From assembly GCF_004296575.1 (NCBI RefSeq), contig NZ_SAYT01000005.1, positions 496,001-560,000 on the forward strand: a DNA stretch of 64,000 nt, in the 5' to 3' direction. The first letter of the stretch is position 1. Each line of letters starts with the position of its first letter. Of this stretch, positions 25,026 through 32,907 are shown piece by piece. Source of the DNA: Dyella amyloliquefaciens (lineage in GTDB: Bacteria > Pseudomonadota > Gammaproteobacteria > Xanthomonadales > Rhodanobacteraceae). The notes beneath the pieces were generated by a model, which ran no database searches, was not told where the DNA came from, and saw only the letters and a list, made by a program, of their open reading frames with translations. The position numbers and the translations under genes were made by a program.

Positions 25026-26462
25026 TCAGTAAGCATTGGTACGCCTCAAGAGAATGAATGGTGTACAGAAGATGATTTTCAGATCGACCCAAATCGACCA
25101 GTGCTTGATGTATTGGATGTCGCACTGCACGCGCATGGCCATCTTTTCCGTAGTGTCTGTCTCCCCACGGAAGCCACGTATCTGCGCCAGCCCGGTCATG
25201 CCCGGCTTCACACCGTGCCGCTGCATGTAACCCTGAAGCTTTTCGCTGAATTGGCGATTGTGCTCGACGGCATGAGGGCGCGGACCAACAATCGACATGT
25301 CTCCACGGAGTACGTTGATCAGCTGAGGGAGCTCATCAAGGCTGCTTGATCGCAGGAATCTCCCCAGTGGAGTCACGCGCGCGTCGTCGCGCCTGGCCTG
25401 GGTTACCTCCCCCTTTGCTTCCGCGTGCATGCGCATGGAGCGGAACTTCAGTACCTCGAACTCCCTGCCACCCAGTCCGTGGCGCCTTTGCTTGAAGAAC
25501 ACCGGGCCCGCCGAACTCAACTTGACGCAAAGTGCGATCAACAGCATCAGCGGCCCAAGCAAAAGCAGCATCAGCAGAGCTATGGAGCGATCTTCGATGG
25601 CCTTCCATACACCCGCATGTCCCTCCACGCGGCTTGATCTCAACGTGATGACAGGAACACCAGCGACAGCGGCCGCATGGTGATTTATGAGTTCGTAGCC
25701 GAAGAAATCGGGCACCAACCGAACGGTGACGGGTGTATCCAGAGTCATATGCAGGATTTTCTGGATGGTCTCTTCGGCACGCATGGGCAGCGCTATCCAT
25801 ATCTGGTCGGGCGCACATGCCGAGATATTCGCGGCAAGTGTGGATAGATCACCGAGCTCGGTCACCCCGGCAATTTCAACCTGGTCGAATGGCGTGCTGA
25901 TATAGCCAACCACATCAAGGCCGAGCCAAGCACTGCTGCGTGCCGCAGCGGCTATGCGATGCCCAGCCTGGGTTCCACCGACCAGCAATACGCGGCGTGA
26001 ATCGGTGCCAGCGGCTCGAACGCGGCCCAGGACCCAGCGAAGGAAAAGGCGATCGAAAGTCAGCAGTGCACCGGTTGCAATGAACCATGCACCGGCTGCG
26101 ACACGCGAGTACGTATCTGTTGTCTTCAAGGCCCACGCGATGGCAAGCAGGACAACCATGACACCAGTCCACGCCACCCAAAGACGACCAATCTCGGCCA
26201 ACCGATTTTCGCCGCGCCAGCTGCGATAGAGTCCTGCCGCCGGGAAGATCACCAGCGCAAGCAATACCGTACGGATCAGGCCCGAAATGTAGTGAGTATC
26301 CATGACCGCGGTACCAAATTCGCTTCGGTACACAACGACAGCGGCAAGCGCTATGAACAGCACGTCGCTTACGCGTAGCGTTATGTCCAGAAGCGCCGCA
26401 TATTTTGAAAAGAAATGGGACTCCGCCCGCTTCAATTGCGGGACACCAGGAATAGACAACAT
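25026..26462 (-). CDS. Undecaprenyl-phosphate glycosyl-1-phosphate transferase (WcaJ/GumD-like)
   Basis: A 478-residue polyprenyl-phosphate hexose-1-phosphate transferase that begins repeat-unit synthesis. An N-terminal block of about four membrane segments is followed by a Rossmann-like central domain (RRVLLVGGTQAGHRIAAAA). After one more hydrophobic segment comes the catalytic bacterial sugar transferase domain: FKQRRHGLGGREFEVLKFRSM, SSLDELPQLINVLRGDMS, IVGPRPHAVEHN, GVKPGMTGLAQIRGFRGET. This is the large WcaJ/GumD form, usually specific for glucose-1-phosphate; galactose or another hexose remains possible. It is flanked by wecB and, across 264 bases, by wzc. Confidence 0.92.
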   Translation of the reverse strand: MLSIPGVPQLKRAESHFFSKYAALLDITLRVSDVLFIALAAVVVYRSEFGTAVMDTHYISGLIRTVLLALVIFPAAGLYRSWRGENRLAEIGRLWVAWTGVMVVLLAIAWALKTTDTYSRVAAGAWFIATGALLTFDRLFLRWVLGRVRAAGTDSRRVLLVGGTQAGHRIAAAARSSAWLGLDVVGYISTPFDQVEIAGVTELGDLSTLAANISACAPDQIWIALPMRAEETIQKILHMTLDTPVTVRLVPDFFGYELINHHAAAVAGVPVITLRSSRVEGHAGVWKAIEDRSIALLMLLLLGPLMLLIALCVKLSSAGPVFFKQRRHGLGGREFEVLKFRSMRMHAEAKGEVTQARRDDARVTPLGRFLRSSSLDELPQLINVLRGDMSIVGPRPHAVEHNRQFSEKLQGYMQRHGVKPGMTGLAQIRGFRGETDTTEKMAMRVQCDIQYIKHWSIWVDLKIIFCTPFILLRRTNAY

Positions 26463-26726
26463 CAGCGCACTCCGTCCTTGACTTCAATTGCAACTGCGCA
26501 ACCAGCCGCATGCCTTTCTCGGCACAACTTCGACGCGCTCGCGCAAGGCAGCCCATCCCTTGGGCCAAACCACTTTATTTCAGTGCCCCTCATTCATCCC
26601 CCCGGTGAAAGAGCTGCGAGATCATCTCTAGCTCGCGTCAAGCAACCAATAGACTGTTCGCACTAGGTGGGCCCTAAGGCCCCATTGATGACATCCTGTT
26701 TTTCAATATTGCTTCGCAGATCCAAC

Positions 26727-28928
26727 TCAAGCGGGATTGCTGCCGTACTCGTAATAGCCGTACGAGTAATAGCCTGTGCTCCTGCGCTCTACCGCATTGA
26801 ACACTGCACCCTTGACCTGCACACCGTTTTGCTCGAATCGCTGCTTGGCCAAGGTAATTTCGCGCGCCTGATTTACCCCGAAACGAACCACCAACAGGCT
26901 GGTACCGACATGGTGTCCCATGATGGCTGCGTCCGTTACTGCCAGAATGGGCGGCGTGTCGATGATGATCAGGTCAAATTGCGGCTTCGCCTTTTCCAGC
27001 AGGTCGCCGAAATTCGCATGCATCAACAGCTCGGACGGATTCGGTGGCACCTTGCCGCGGCTGATGAAGGACAGGCCATCCGCACCAGGCACTGGACGGA
27101 TGGCCTCCTCAAGCGCCAGCTGACCGGAGATGATTTCAGACAGCCCCTTGTCGGGACGCCCGCCAATCACAGTGTGTAGCGCACCTTTGCGCATGTCGCC
27201 GTCAATCAGCAGGACGCGCTGCCCCCCCTTGGCGATCACAGCAGCCAGGTTGGACGAGATAAAGGTCTTACCGGCGCCAGGGCTTGCACCCGAGATCATC
27301 AGAATGTTGTTCTTGGCTTCAATGCGCGCGAAGTGCAGGCTTGTACGGAGGCTCCGCAGCGCCTCGATGGCGAGATCGGCGGGCGCGTTGACTGCTAGCA
27401 GCTTCTGCTTGCCATCGCCGCGACCGCGGCGTCCTTGCAGGAAGCTTTGCCGCTCCGCCTCACTGCTGGGAATGGATGCGTATACGGAGAGACCGAGCTC
27501 CTCAAGGGCAGATGGGTCCTCGACGCCACGGCTGAGCATCTGGCGAAGCAGAACGAAGGCCACGGCCAGGAATCCACCAAGCAAGGTGCCACCCAGAACA
27601 ACCAGTGCCTTTTTCGGCTTAGCCGGCTTGGAGATATCCACAGAGGCTTCGTCGATCACGCGCACGTTGCCGACAGTGCCAGCCTTGGCAATGTCCAGCT
27701 GTTGTGCCTGGTTTAACAACCCGGTGTAGGTGGCATTCAGCACATCTGCGTCCCGCGTCAGGCGCAGCAACTCCTGTTGGGTATCAGGCAGACCGCCCAC
27801 CTGCTTGTCGATGCCGTTTTTCTGCGCCTGCAACTGCGCAATCTGCTCCAACAACGCCTTGTAGGCTGGATGCTCAGTGGTGAACCGGCGCTCCATGTCC
27901 GCCTGTTGCAGGCGCAGCTGCTGAATGCTCGTTTCGATGGCAACAGCCTGATCCAGTAGACCCTTGGTCTGCATCGTGATGTCGACCGAACGCGCCTTGT
28001 TCTGGAAAGCATTCAGCGCATCCTGCGCCTTGTCCAGATCATGACGAATACGCGGCAGCTGCTCGCGCACAAACGCGAGGCTATTTGCGGCTTCCGCCGA
28101 ATTGCGATCCACATTCTGTTTGACGTAGGCGCGGCTCACACGATCCAACAGTGCGGCGGCCAGGTCCGGATCTTCGTGGTCATACGTCAGCTGGATGATG
28201 CCCGAATCCTTTCCCTGCTCCGTTGCATTGATATCCAGCTGAAGCTGGCTGATCACGGCCAAAGCAGTGTGATGCCTAACGGCAAAGTGGGTGCCAGGAT
28301 TGGCACGCAACTCACTTACCTGAATGCTGAAGCCGTGCCCACTGACAAGCTGACCCACTCGGCCGTTCAGCATTTCGTCGCCGCGGTAGTTAAGCGTGTA
28401 GGAGCCCTGCTCACCGGCAATCAGCACCAGTTTCTCGTCTTCAACCGCAGCGGGCACCTTCATCTTAAAGATGCTGAGCTTCGAGCCACCCCAGTCGTAG
28501 CGGCTCAGGCCAAGCATGGGCGCGGCGACATCGGAAGGATCGTCCAGCACGAAGTGCCGGGAGATCCAGCCTCCAAAAATCGGAAAGTGATACGGCGCCA
28601 CTTCGATCTGCATGTTGAGTTCATCAACAGCCTTGCCGATGACCGAGCGCGAGGTGATGAGCGCGATCTCGGTTGTGGCCTCGGAACTCGACGCGCCCAG
28701 AGTTTGGGTGATGGCGCTTAAGCCAGGGAGATCCGGCACCTTCTGCTCCACCTGCACGAGAGCATCGGCCTCGTAGACCGGGGTACCTAGCACGGCATAG
28801 CCGACGCTTAGCACCAGGAACACACCCGTAACGATGCCGATCAACCACTTGCTGTCGATCAACGTGCCCAGCAGCTCGCGCAGGTCAATCTCGTCGTCTT
28901 GCTGCGCAGTGTTCTGTGTTGCGGTCAT
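26727..28928 (-). CDS. wzc: Wzc-type chain-length regulator and tyrosine autokinase
   Basis: About 733 residues from ATG 28928; a TTG at 29000 is less attractive. A Wzz domain begins after the first membrane segment (LIGIVTGVFLVLSVGYAVLG). A long coiled-coil periplasmic part with the GNVR region follows (SAEAANSLAFVREQLPRI onward), and a second membrane segment (LVVLGGTLLGGFLAVAFVLL). The cytoplasmic BY-kinase has Walker A SGASPGAGKTFISSNLA, Walker A' VLLIDGDMRKGALH and Walker B LIIIDTPPILAVTD. The C-terminal cluster GYYSYGYYEYG supplies six tyrosines for autophosphorylation. It controls polymer length and export with Wza; the adjacent Wzb should dephosphorylate it. Confidence 0.95.
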   Translation of the reverse strand: MTATQNTAQQDDEIDLRELLGTLIDSKWLIGIVTGVFLVLSVGYAVLGTPVYEADALVQVEQKVPDLPGLSAITQTLGASSSEATTEIALITSRSVIGKAVDELNMQIEVAPYHFPIFGGWISRHFVLDDPSDVAAPMLGLSRYDWGGSKLSIFKMKVPAAVEDEKLVLIAGEQGSYTLNYRGDEMLNGRVGQLVSGHGFSIQVSELRANPGTHFAVRHHTALAVISQLQLDINATEQGKDSGIIQLTYDHEDPDLAAALLDRVSRAYVKQNVDRNSAEAANSLAFVREQLPRIRHDLDKAQDALNAFQNKARSVDITMQTKGLLDQAVAIETSIQQLRLQQADMERRFTTEHPAYKALLEQIAQLQAQKNGIDKQVGGLPDTQQELLRLTRDADVLNATYTGLLNQAQQLDIAKAGTVGNVRVIDEASVDISKPAKPKKALVVLGGTLLGGFLAVAFVLLRQMLSRGVEDPSALEELGLSVYASIPSSEAERQSFLQGRRGRGDGKQKLLAVNAPADLAIEALRSLRTSLHFARIEAKNNILMISGASPGAGKTFISSNLAAVIAKGGQRVLLIDGDMRKGALHTVIGGRPDKGLSEIISGQLALEEAIRPVPGADGLSFISRGKVPPNPSELLMHANFGDLLEKAKPQFDLIIIDTPPILAVTDAAIMGHHVGTSLLVVRFGVNQAREITLAKQRFEQNGVQVKGAVFNAVERRSTGYYSYGYYEYGSNPA

Positions 28929-29026
28929 GCTCAAACGATCCAGTGCAAACGATAAGGTTGAAGAAACGGTGAAATCTTTGACATGAGCGTCCGTCGCCAA
29001 GATGCGTAGGCGTCGCCCTACAAATT

Positions 29027-29470
29027 CTAGGAACTACGCAGATAAGGGAGCCACGCAGAAACGGCACGCTCGATCATTTCGTAGACGTGCTCGAAAGCTT
29101 CGCGACTCTGCCGGTAGGGGTCCGCCACGTCGCCGCCCCGCACCCAGCGATCGAGCAGCATCACCTTGCCGCTCGCCTCGGGGGCCATCCGCATCATGCT
29201 TGCCACGTGATCGCGCTCCATGGCCAGCACCAGGTCTGCTTCACGCAACATGGCTGGCGTCAGTTGCCGCGCCTGATGCGCACTGGCATCTACCCCATGC
29301 TCGCTGAGCAACTGCATGGCCGTCGCATCCATCGGCTTGCCGACGAGCGCACCCAGGCCGGCGCTCTCGATGGAGGCACCAGCAGATGAGAGGTGATGAC
29401 GGAAGAGATATTCCGCCGTAGGACTACGGCAGATGTTCCCCACGCAGACAACCAAGATCCGTTTGAACAC
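29027..29470 (-). CDS. wzb: Low-molecular-weight protein tyrosine phosphatase (Wzb/Etp-like)
   Basis: About 147 residues from the GTG at 29470, which places the active-site loop VCVGNICRSPTAE at the N-terminus as in all LMW-PTPs: nucleophile Cys9 and Arg15 of the CX5R signature. A longer frame upstream adds an unlikely N-extension. The general acid is in the GGDVADPYRQS segment near the C-terminus. It lies about 100 bases upstream of wzc in the same direction, so its expected substrate is the Wzc tyrosine tail. First gene of the minus-strand polysaccharide arm. Confidence 0.92.
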   Translation of the reverse strand: MFKRILVVCVGNICRSPTAEYLFRHHLSSAGASIESAGLGALVGKPMDATAMQLLSEHGVDASAHQARQLTPAMLREADLVLAMERDHVASMMRMAPEASGKVMLLDRWVRGGDVADPYRQSREAFEHVYEMIERAVSAWLPYLRSS

Positions 29471-29809
29471 GACACCCGACACTTCTTGCAACCACAACCA
29501 CTGGCATCGGAGGTCGCCGCTCCCACGGCTACGCATCCATGCCAGACCCCTGTAACAAACGACCCACGACGTGTTCCGGGTATTCGTGGCTGGCAGATGG
29601 AGCCCTTCCCCTACACGAACAGGCCAGAGCCCCTCTTGCCAGTCAAGCCCACTTTTTCACAAAATCACGACATAAGGCTTGCATTCAGCTTACAATCATA
29701 ACTGCTACTTAGCGGCCCCGTCACGGATTGGATACATGACAGGTTCCGTTCATTTTCCAGTAAGGTTGTGTTACAGATGCGCGCCGAACCACTACCGAAG
29801 GGAGTTCTT
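29471..29809. promoter_or_regulatory. Divergent control region of the polysaccharide locus
   Basis: These 339 bases separate the wzb arm (minus) from the gfc-like arm (plus), so promoters for both must lie here or nearby. The part around 29640-29770 is A+T-rich. The plus-strand gene has a good ribosome site (AAGGGAG, 5 bases before the GTG). I could not fix a convincing -35/-10 pair or a sigma-54 or CRP/Clp-like site. Confidence 0.5.
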
Positions 29810-30172
29810 GTGAAGAAGTTGCTTGCCGTTGTGTTGTTGACCTGCATGGTTGGACAGACGTTTGCCCAGTCGGCCCCGACGCCGCCGCCGGCCCAGGCTG
29901 GCGCTGCTGGCAGTACGGGTACCGGGGCTGGTGCGGCCGGTGGCGCAGCGCCGGGAGCCGCTGGAGCTGGCGCCGCGGCAACAGGTGGTCTGAGTGCCGG
30001 CGCCATTGCCGGCATCGCGGCAGGCGTCGTGGCGGCAGCCGGCGCAGCCGCAGCTGCGGCGAGCAGCGGCAGCAGCAACCCGGGCACCTCGAGCACGCCT
30101 CCGGGCACCGGTGGCGGCACGGGTGGCACCGGCGGTACCGGTGGCACGACGGGCACGACCGGCACCCACTAA
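29810..30172 (+). CDS. Small secreted Gly/Ala/Thr-rich protein, GfcA/YjbE-like
   Basis: About 120 residues from the GTG at 29810 (AAGGGAG 5 bases upstream). The signal peptide VKKLLAVVLLTCMVGQTFAQS is followed by an Ala/Gly/Pro stretch. A hydrophobic segment (GAIAGIAAGVVAAAGAAAAA) comes next, then a Gly-Thr repeat tail (GGTGGTGGTTGTTGTH). Composition, size and position at the head of a Wza-GfcB-GfcC-GfcD set match E. coli GfcA and YjbE, small threonine-rich first genes of the gfc and yjb operons, whose biochemical role is unknown. Homology is argued from composition and synteny because low-complexity sequence gives no motif. Confidence 0.8.
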   Translation: MKKLLAVVLLTCMVGQTFAQSAPTPPPAQAGAAGSTGTGAGAAGGAAPGAAGAGAAATGGLSAGAIAGIAAGVVAAAGAAAAAASSGSSNPGTSSTPPGTGGGTGGTGGTGGTTGTTGTH

Positions 30173-30192
30173 GTCCTTTTCAGGCAAAACCG

Positions 30193-30222
30193 CATCCGCG
30201 CCGGATTCGTCCGGCGCGGATG
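30193..30222 (+). terminator. 13-bp UUCG hairpin between the GfcA-like gene and wza
   Basis: CATCCGCGCCGGA and TCCGGCGCGGATG form a perfect 13-bp stem around TTCG, followed by only TTTGCTG. It begins 20 bases after the GfcA-like stop. The short T run suggests a partial terminator or an mRNA-stabilising element that lets the small protein be made in excess over the export genes. Confidence 0.75.
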
Positions 30223-30255
30223 TTTGCTGTCTGCAAGTTACTGAAAGTAGAAGTC

Positions 30256-31356
30256 ATGAATGTACGTAACGCCGTGGCCCTCGTCGCCGCGACTTTTCTG
30301 CTGCACGGCTGCGTCTGGGCGCCGGGTCAGCACATGTCCACCAGCAGCATGATGCGCACGGCGGATGAGAACAGCCGCGTCGACATCGTGACGATCACTC
30401 CCAAGCAGATCGCGATGGACAAGGCGGCGGTTGCCGCGTCCTCGCTGCCACAGGAGTTGCTCGCCTATGTACCCGAGTCGTATCGCATCGGCGCTGGCGA
30501 CACGCTCTACATCACGGTATGGGATCACCCCGAACTGACGTCGCCCGCGGGACCGCAGCAGCAGACGCTGGCAAACGGCCGACTGGTTCGCTCGGACGGC
30601 ACTCTCTTCTATCCTTATGTCGGCGAACTGAAGGTCTCTGGCCAGACCATCGAAGAGCTCCGCAAGGCCATCACCAGCAAGCTGGCCCGTTATGTGGAGC
30701 AGCCGCAGGTCGACGTCAACATCATCGGCTACGGCAGCCAGCGCATCACGCTGCAGGGCGCCTTCCTCAAGACCGACCCGCAGCCGATCACGGCCATTCC
30801 GATCACGCTCGCGCAGGCACTGGGCACCGCCACCATCAATACGGAACAGGCTGACCTGTCCTCGCTGGTGCTGACGCGCGATGGCCACGAGTACCACATC
30901 GACCTCGATGCTCTTGGCCAGAACAAGTCGGTTACGCAAGACATCTACCTGAAGCCCGGCGACCGCCTGTACCTGCCGTACAACGACCGCCACGAAATCT
31001 ATGTCATCGGCGAAGTGAACCGTCCGGCGCCGCTCACGTTCAAGACTACCGACCTCACCCTGACCCAGGCGCTCGGTCGCGCCGGCGGCCTCAACCCGAC
31101 GACGGCGAAGGGCAAGGCGGTCTACGTGATTCGCGGCATCGAGAACCTGGACCAGGCCAAGGGCACGGTCTATCAGCTCGATGCACGCTCGCCTGACGCC
31201 TTCATCCTGGCTGACCAGTTCAAGGTCAAGCCCGGTGACGTGGTGTTCGTTGGTCCCGCAGGCGTCACGCGCTGGAACCGCTTCCTGACCCAGCTGTTGC
31301 CGCTCACGGGCATCATCAGCAACGCGGCCAACGCGTCGTACAACCTCGACCACTGA
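30256..31356 (+). CDS. wza: Wza-family polysaccharide export lipoprotein (GfcE-like)
   Basis: About 366 residues. ATG 30256 opens onto a lipoprotein signal ending LLHGC (Cys19). The polysaccharide export (PES) domain follows: SYRIGAGDTLYITVWDHPELT, DGTLFYPYVGELKVSGQTIEELR, VEQPQVDVNIIGYGSQRI. SLBB-type domains come after (GDRLYLPYNDRHEIYVIGEVNRP and GGLNPTTAKGKAVYVIRG). The C-terminal helix TRWNRFLTQLLPLTGIISNA fits the amphipathic outer-membrane helix of Wza. The octameric family forms the outer-membrane channel, docking to Wzc. The next gene is 94 bases downstream. Confidence 0.93.
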   Translation: MNVRNAVALVAATFLLHGCVWAPGQHMSTSSMMRTADENSRVDIVTITPKQIAMDKAAVAASSLPQELLAYVPESYRIGAGDTLYITVWDHPELTSPAGPQQQTLANGRLVRSDGTLFYPYVGELKVSGQTIEELRKAITSKLARYVEQPQVDVNIIGYGSQRITLQGAFLKTDPQPITAIPITLAQALGTATINTEQADLSSLVLTRDGHEYHIDLDALGQNKSVTQDIYLKPGDRLYLPYNDRHEIYVIGEVNRPAPLTFKTTDLTLTQALGRAGGLNPTTAKGKAVYVIRGIENLDQAKGTVYQLDARSPDAFILADQFKVKPGDVVFVGPAGVTRWNRFLTQLLPLTGIISNAANASYNLDH

Positions 31357-31450
31357 TGTTGCGGCACGGCCTGCTCCTTCACCGGCAGACGCCGGCGCGA
31401 TTTGTCGCGCTCGGTGGGTACGTCGTGTGCGCGGCACATGAGCTGAGTCC

Positions 31451-32125
31451 ATGAGGCGCCAGCACGTTCGCGTTGCCGTCGCCCTGGCAGGCTTGTTCTC
31501 CCTGGCGCTCGCCGGTTGCACCGACGTTTCGCGCAGTAGCCTGGAGTCGATCCGCCAGACATGGCGCGGCGCGCCCAGGATGACGCCCTCGGCACAAGAG
31601 GTGCAGGCCAAACCCTTGTTCCAGATGCATGTCACGGCTGGTTCGGGCGATGCCATCGTGATTCTCGGCAACGTCGATGGCCAGCGCCAACTCTGGTACG
31701 GCAAGGACGGCGTAGTGATCGTGCTGGAGCACGGACGTGTCACGCAGACGGTTGGCCTGATCCAGAACCTCGACGCGAGCCGCATGCGCTCGGCCAGCGA
31801 CCCGTTTGCGACGGGCCTGCACAAGCTCGAAGCGCCCGCGACATTCGAACGCGAGGACGACTGGTCCCCCGGCTATCGCTACGACGTTGCCGTGGAGAGC
31901 CGGCTCACGCCGTCCGGAAGCGCGGATATCGACATTCTTGGTACGTCTCACCACGTGCTGCTGGTCACCGAGGATGTCACGGCGAAGGCTGCCGGCTATC
32001 ACGCCGTCAACCGGTATTGGGTGGACCCGCAGGATGGGTTTGTCTGGATGAGCGAACAGGAAGTTCTACCTGGCTTGACGCTCAAGCTGGTGCAACTCAA
32101 GCCGTATCGCGAGGCTTCGTCATGA
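31451..32125 (+). CDS. GfcB/YjbF-family lipoprotein (group 4 capsule-type)
   Basis: A 224-residue lipoprotein with signal MRRQHVRVAVALAGLFSLALAG and lipobox Cys23. The mature part holds the beta-sheet pattern of the YjbF family (GQRQLWYGKDGVVIVLEHGRVTQTVGLIQNLDASRM, NRYWVDPQDGFVWMSEQEVLPGLTLKLVQLKPY). In E. coli, GfcB is required for group 4 capsule production, with no known biochemical activity. Its stop overlaps the next start as ATGA, so it is translationally coupled to the GfcC-like gene. Confidence 0.85.
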   Translation: MRRQHVRVAVALAGLFSLALAGCTDVSRSSLESIRQTWRGAPRMTPSAQEVQAKPLFQMHVTAGSGDAIVILGNVDGQRQLWYGKDGVVIVLEHGRVTQTVGLIQNLDASRMRSASDPFATGLHKLEAPATFEREDDWSPGYRYDVAVESRLTPSGSADIDILGTSHHVLLVTEDVTAKAAGYHAVNRYWVDPQDGFVWMSEQEVLPGLTLKLVQLKPYREASS

Positions 32126-32907
32126 CGCCACGCTTGTTCGCCGCCGTGATGTGCGCTGCGCTGTTGGGCGGCTTTTCCTGCGCAGCATCTGCCACGCAAG
32201 TGGAGCTGCGTGGTGCAGTAGACACCACTGGCTCCGTACAGCTTCCCGCCAAGGCACGCCTCAGCGATGCTGCCCTGGCTGCACATGTTCGTACGGACGC
32301 CTATATGGCCGGAGCCGCCTGGCTGCGCCTGTCGCTGATGCTCGAACAGCAGCGCGCAAAAGCCGGGCTGTTGTTCGACCTGGACAGCGTGAAGCGGCAG
32401 GCGTTCAAGGGCGAACGCGACAACTTGGCGCAACTGGCCGCCACGCTCGCGACATGGCTGAACGCCATGCCCGTCACGGGAAGGCAGGTGGCGCTGCTTG
32501 ATCCGCGCGCGGTCGAGGTAAACGCACAGGAAAATCGCCCTGTCGGCGAAGGCGACACGCTCTACTACCCGCGACGCCCCTCAACCATCCGCGTGGTCGG
32601 CGCGGTGCTGCAGCCATGTGATCTGCCTCTAGTCGCCCTGCAGGATGCGCGCAGGTATCTGGCCGACTGCAAGCCTTCTCCCGAAGCCGATGCCGACTGG
32701 ATGTACGTGATCCAGCCCGATGGCCGTGTCATCCGGCAGGGCATTGCCCTTTGGAATCGCAGCGCTCCGGTATCGCTCGCGCCTGGCGCGATTCTCTACG
32801 TGCCCATCATCGACCGACACGTGAGCGCCGTGGCGCCCGATCTCAATAGCGAACTGGCTGCCTTCCTGGCGACGCAGCTGCTTGCCGACCCGGAAGCACA
32901 TCGATGA
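32122..32907 (+). CDS. GfcC/YjbG-family periplasmic capsule protein
   Basis: A 261-residue exported protein (signal MTPRLFAAVMCAALLGGFSCAASA). The first part resembles the GfcC D2/D3 region (AWLRLSLMLEQQRAKAGLLFDLDSVK). The second has an SLBB/beta-grasp-like block (ENRPVGEGDTLYYPRRPSTIRVVGAV) and a final LAPGAILYVPI. E. coli GfcC is a periplasmic protein with beta-grasp domains related to those of Wza, thought to help assemble the export channel. The start codon overlaps gfcB and the stop overlaps gfcD, both as ATGA. Confidence 0.85.
   Translation: MTPRLFAAVMCAALLGGFSCAASATQVELRGAVDTTGSVQLPAKARLSDAALAAHVRTDAYMAGAAWLRLSLMLEQQRAKAGLLFDLDSVKRQAFKGERDNLAQLAATLATWLNAMPVTGRQVALLDPRAVEVNAQENRPVGEGDTLYYPRRPSTIRVVGAVLQPCDLPLVALQDARRYLADCKPSPEADADWMYVIQPDGRVIRQGIALWNRSAPVSLAPGAILYVPIIDRHVSAVAPDLNSELAAFLATQLLADPEAHR

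Noticed and set aside
16817..31356. The polysaccharide locus as a xanthan-type gum cluster
   Set aside because: It has GumB-, GumC-, GumD- and GumM-like proteins, but the gumE-L set is missing and wecB/wecC, Wzb and the gfc genes are present.
30238..31824. A 528-codon minus-strand frame across wza and gfcB
   Set aside because: Antisense to two genes with clear lipoprotein signals and domains; its composition is that of a shadow frame.
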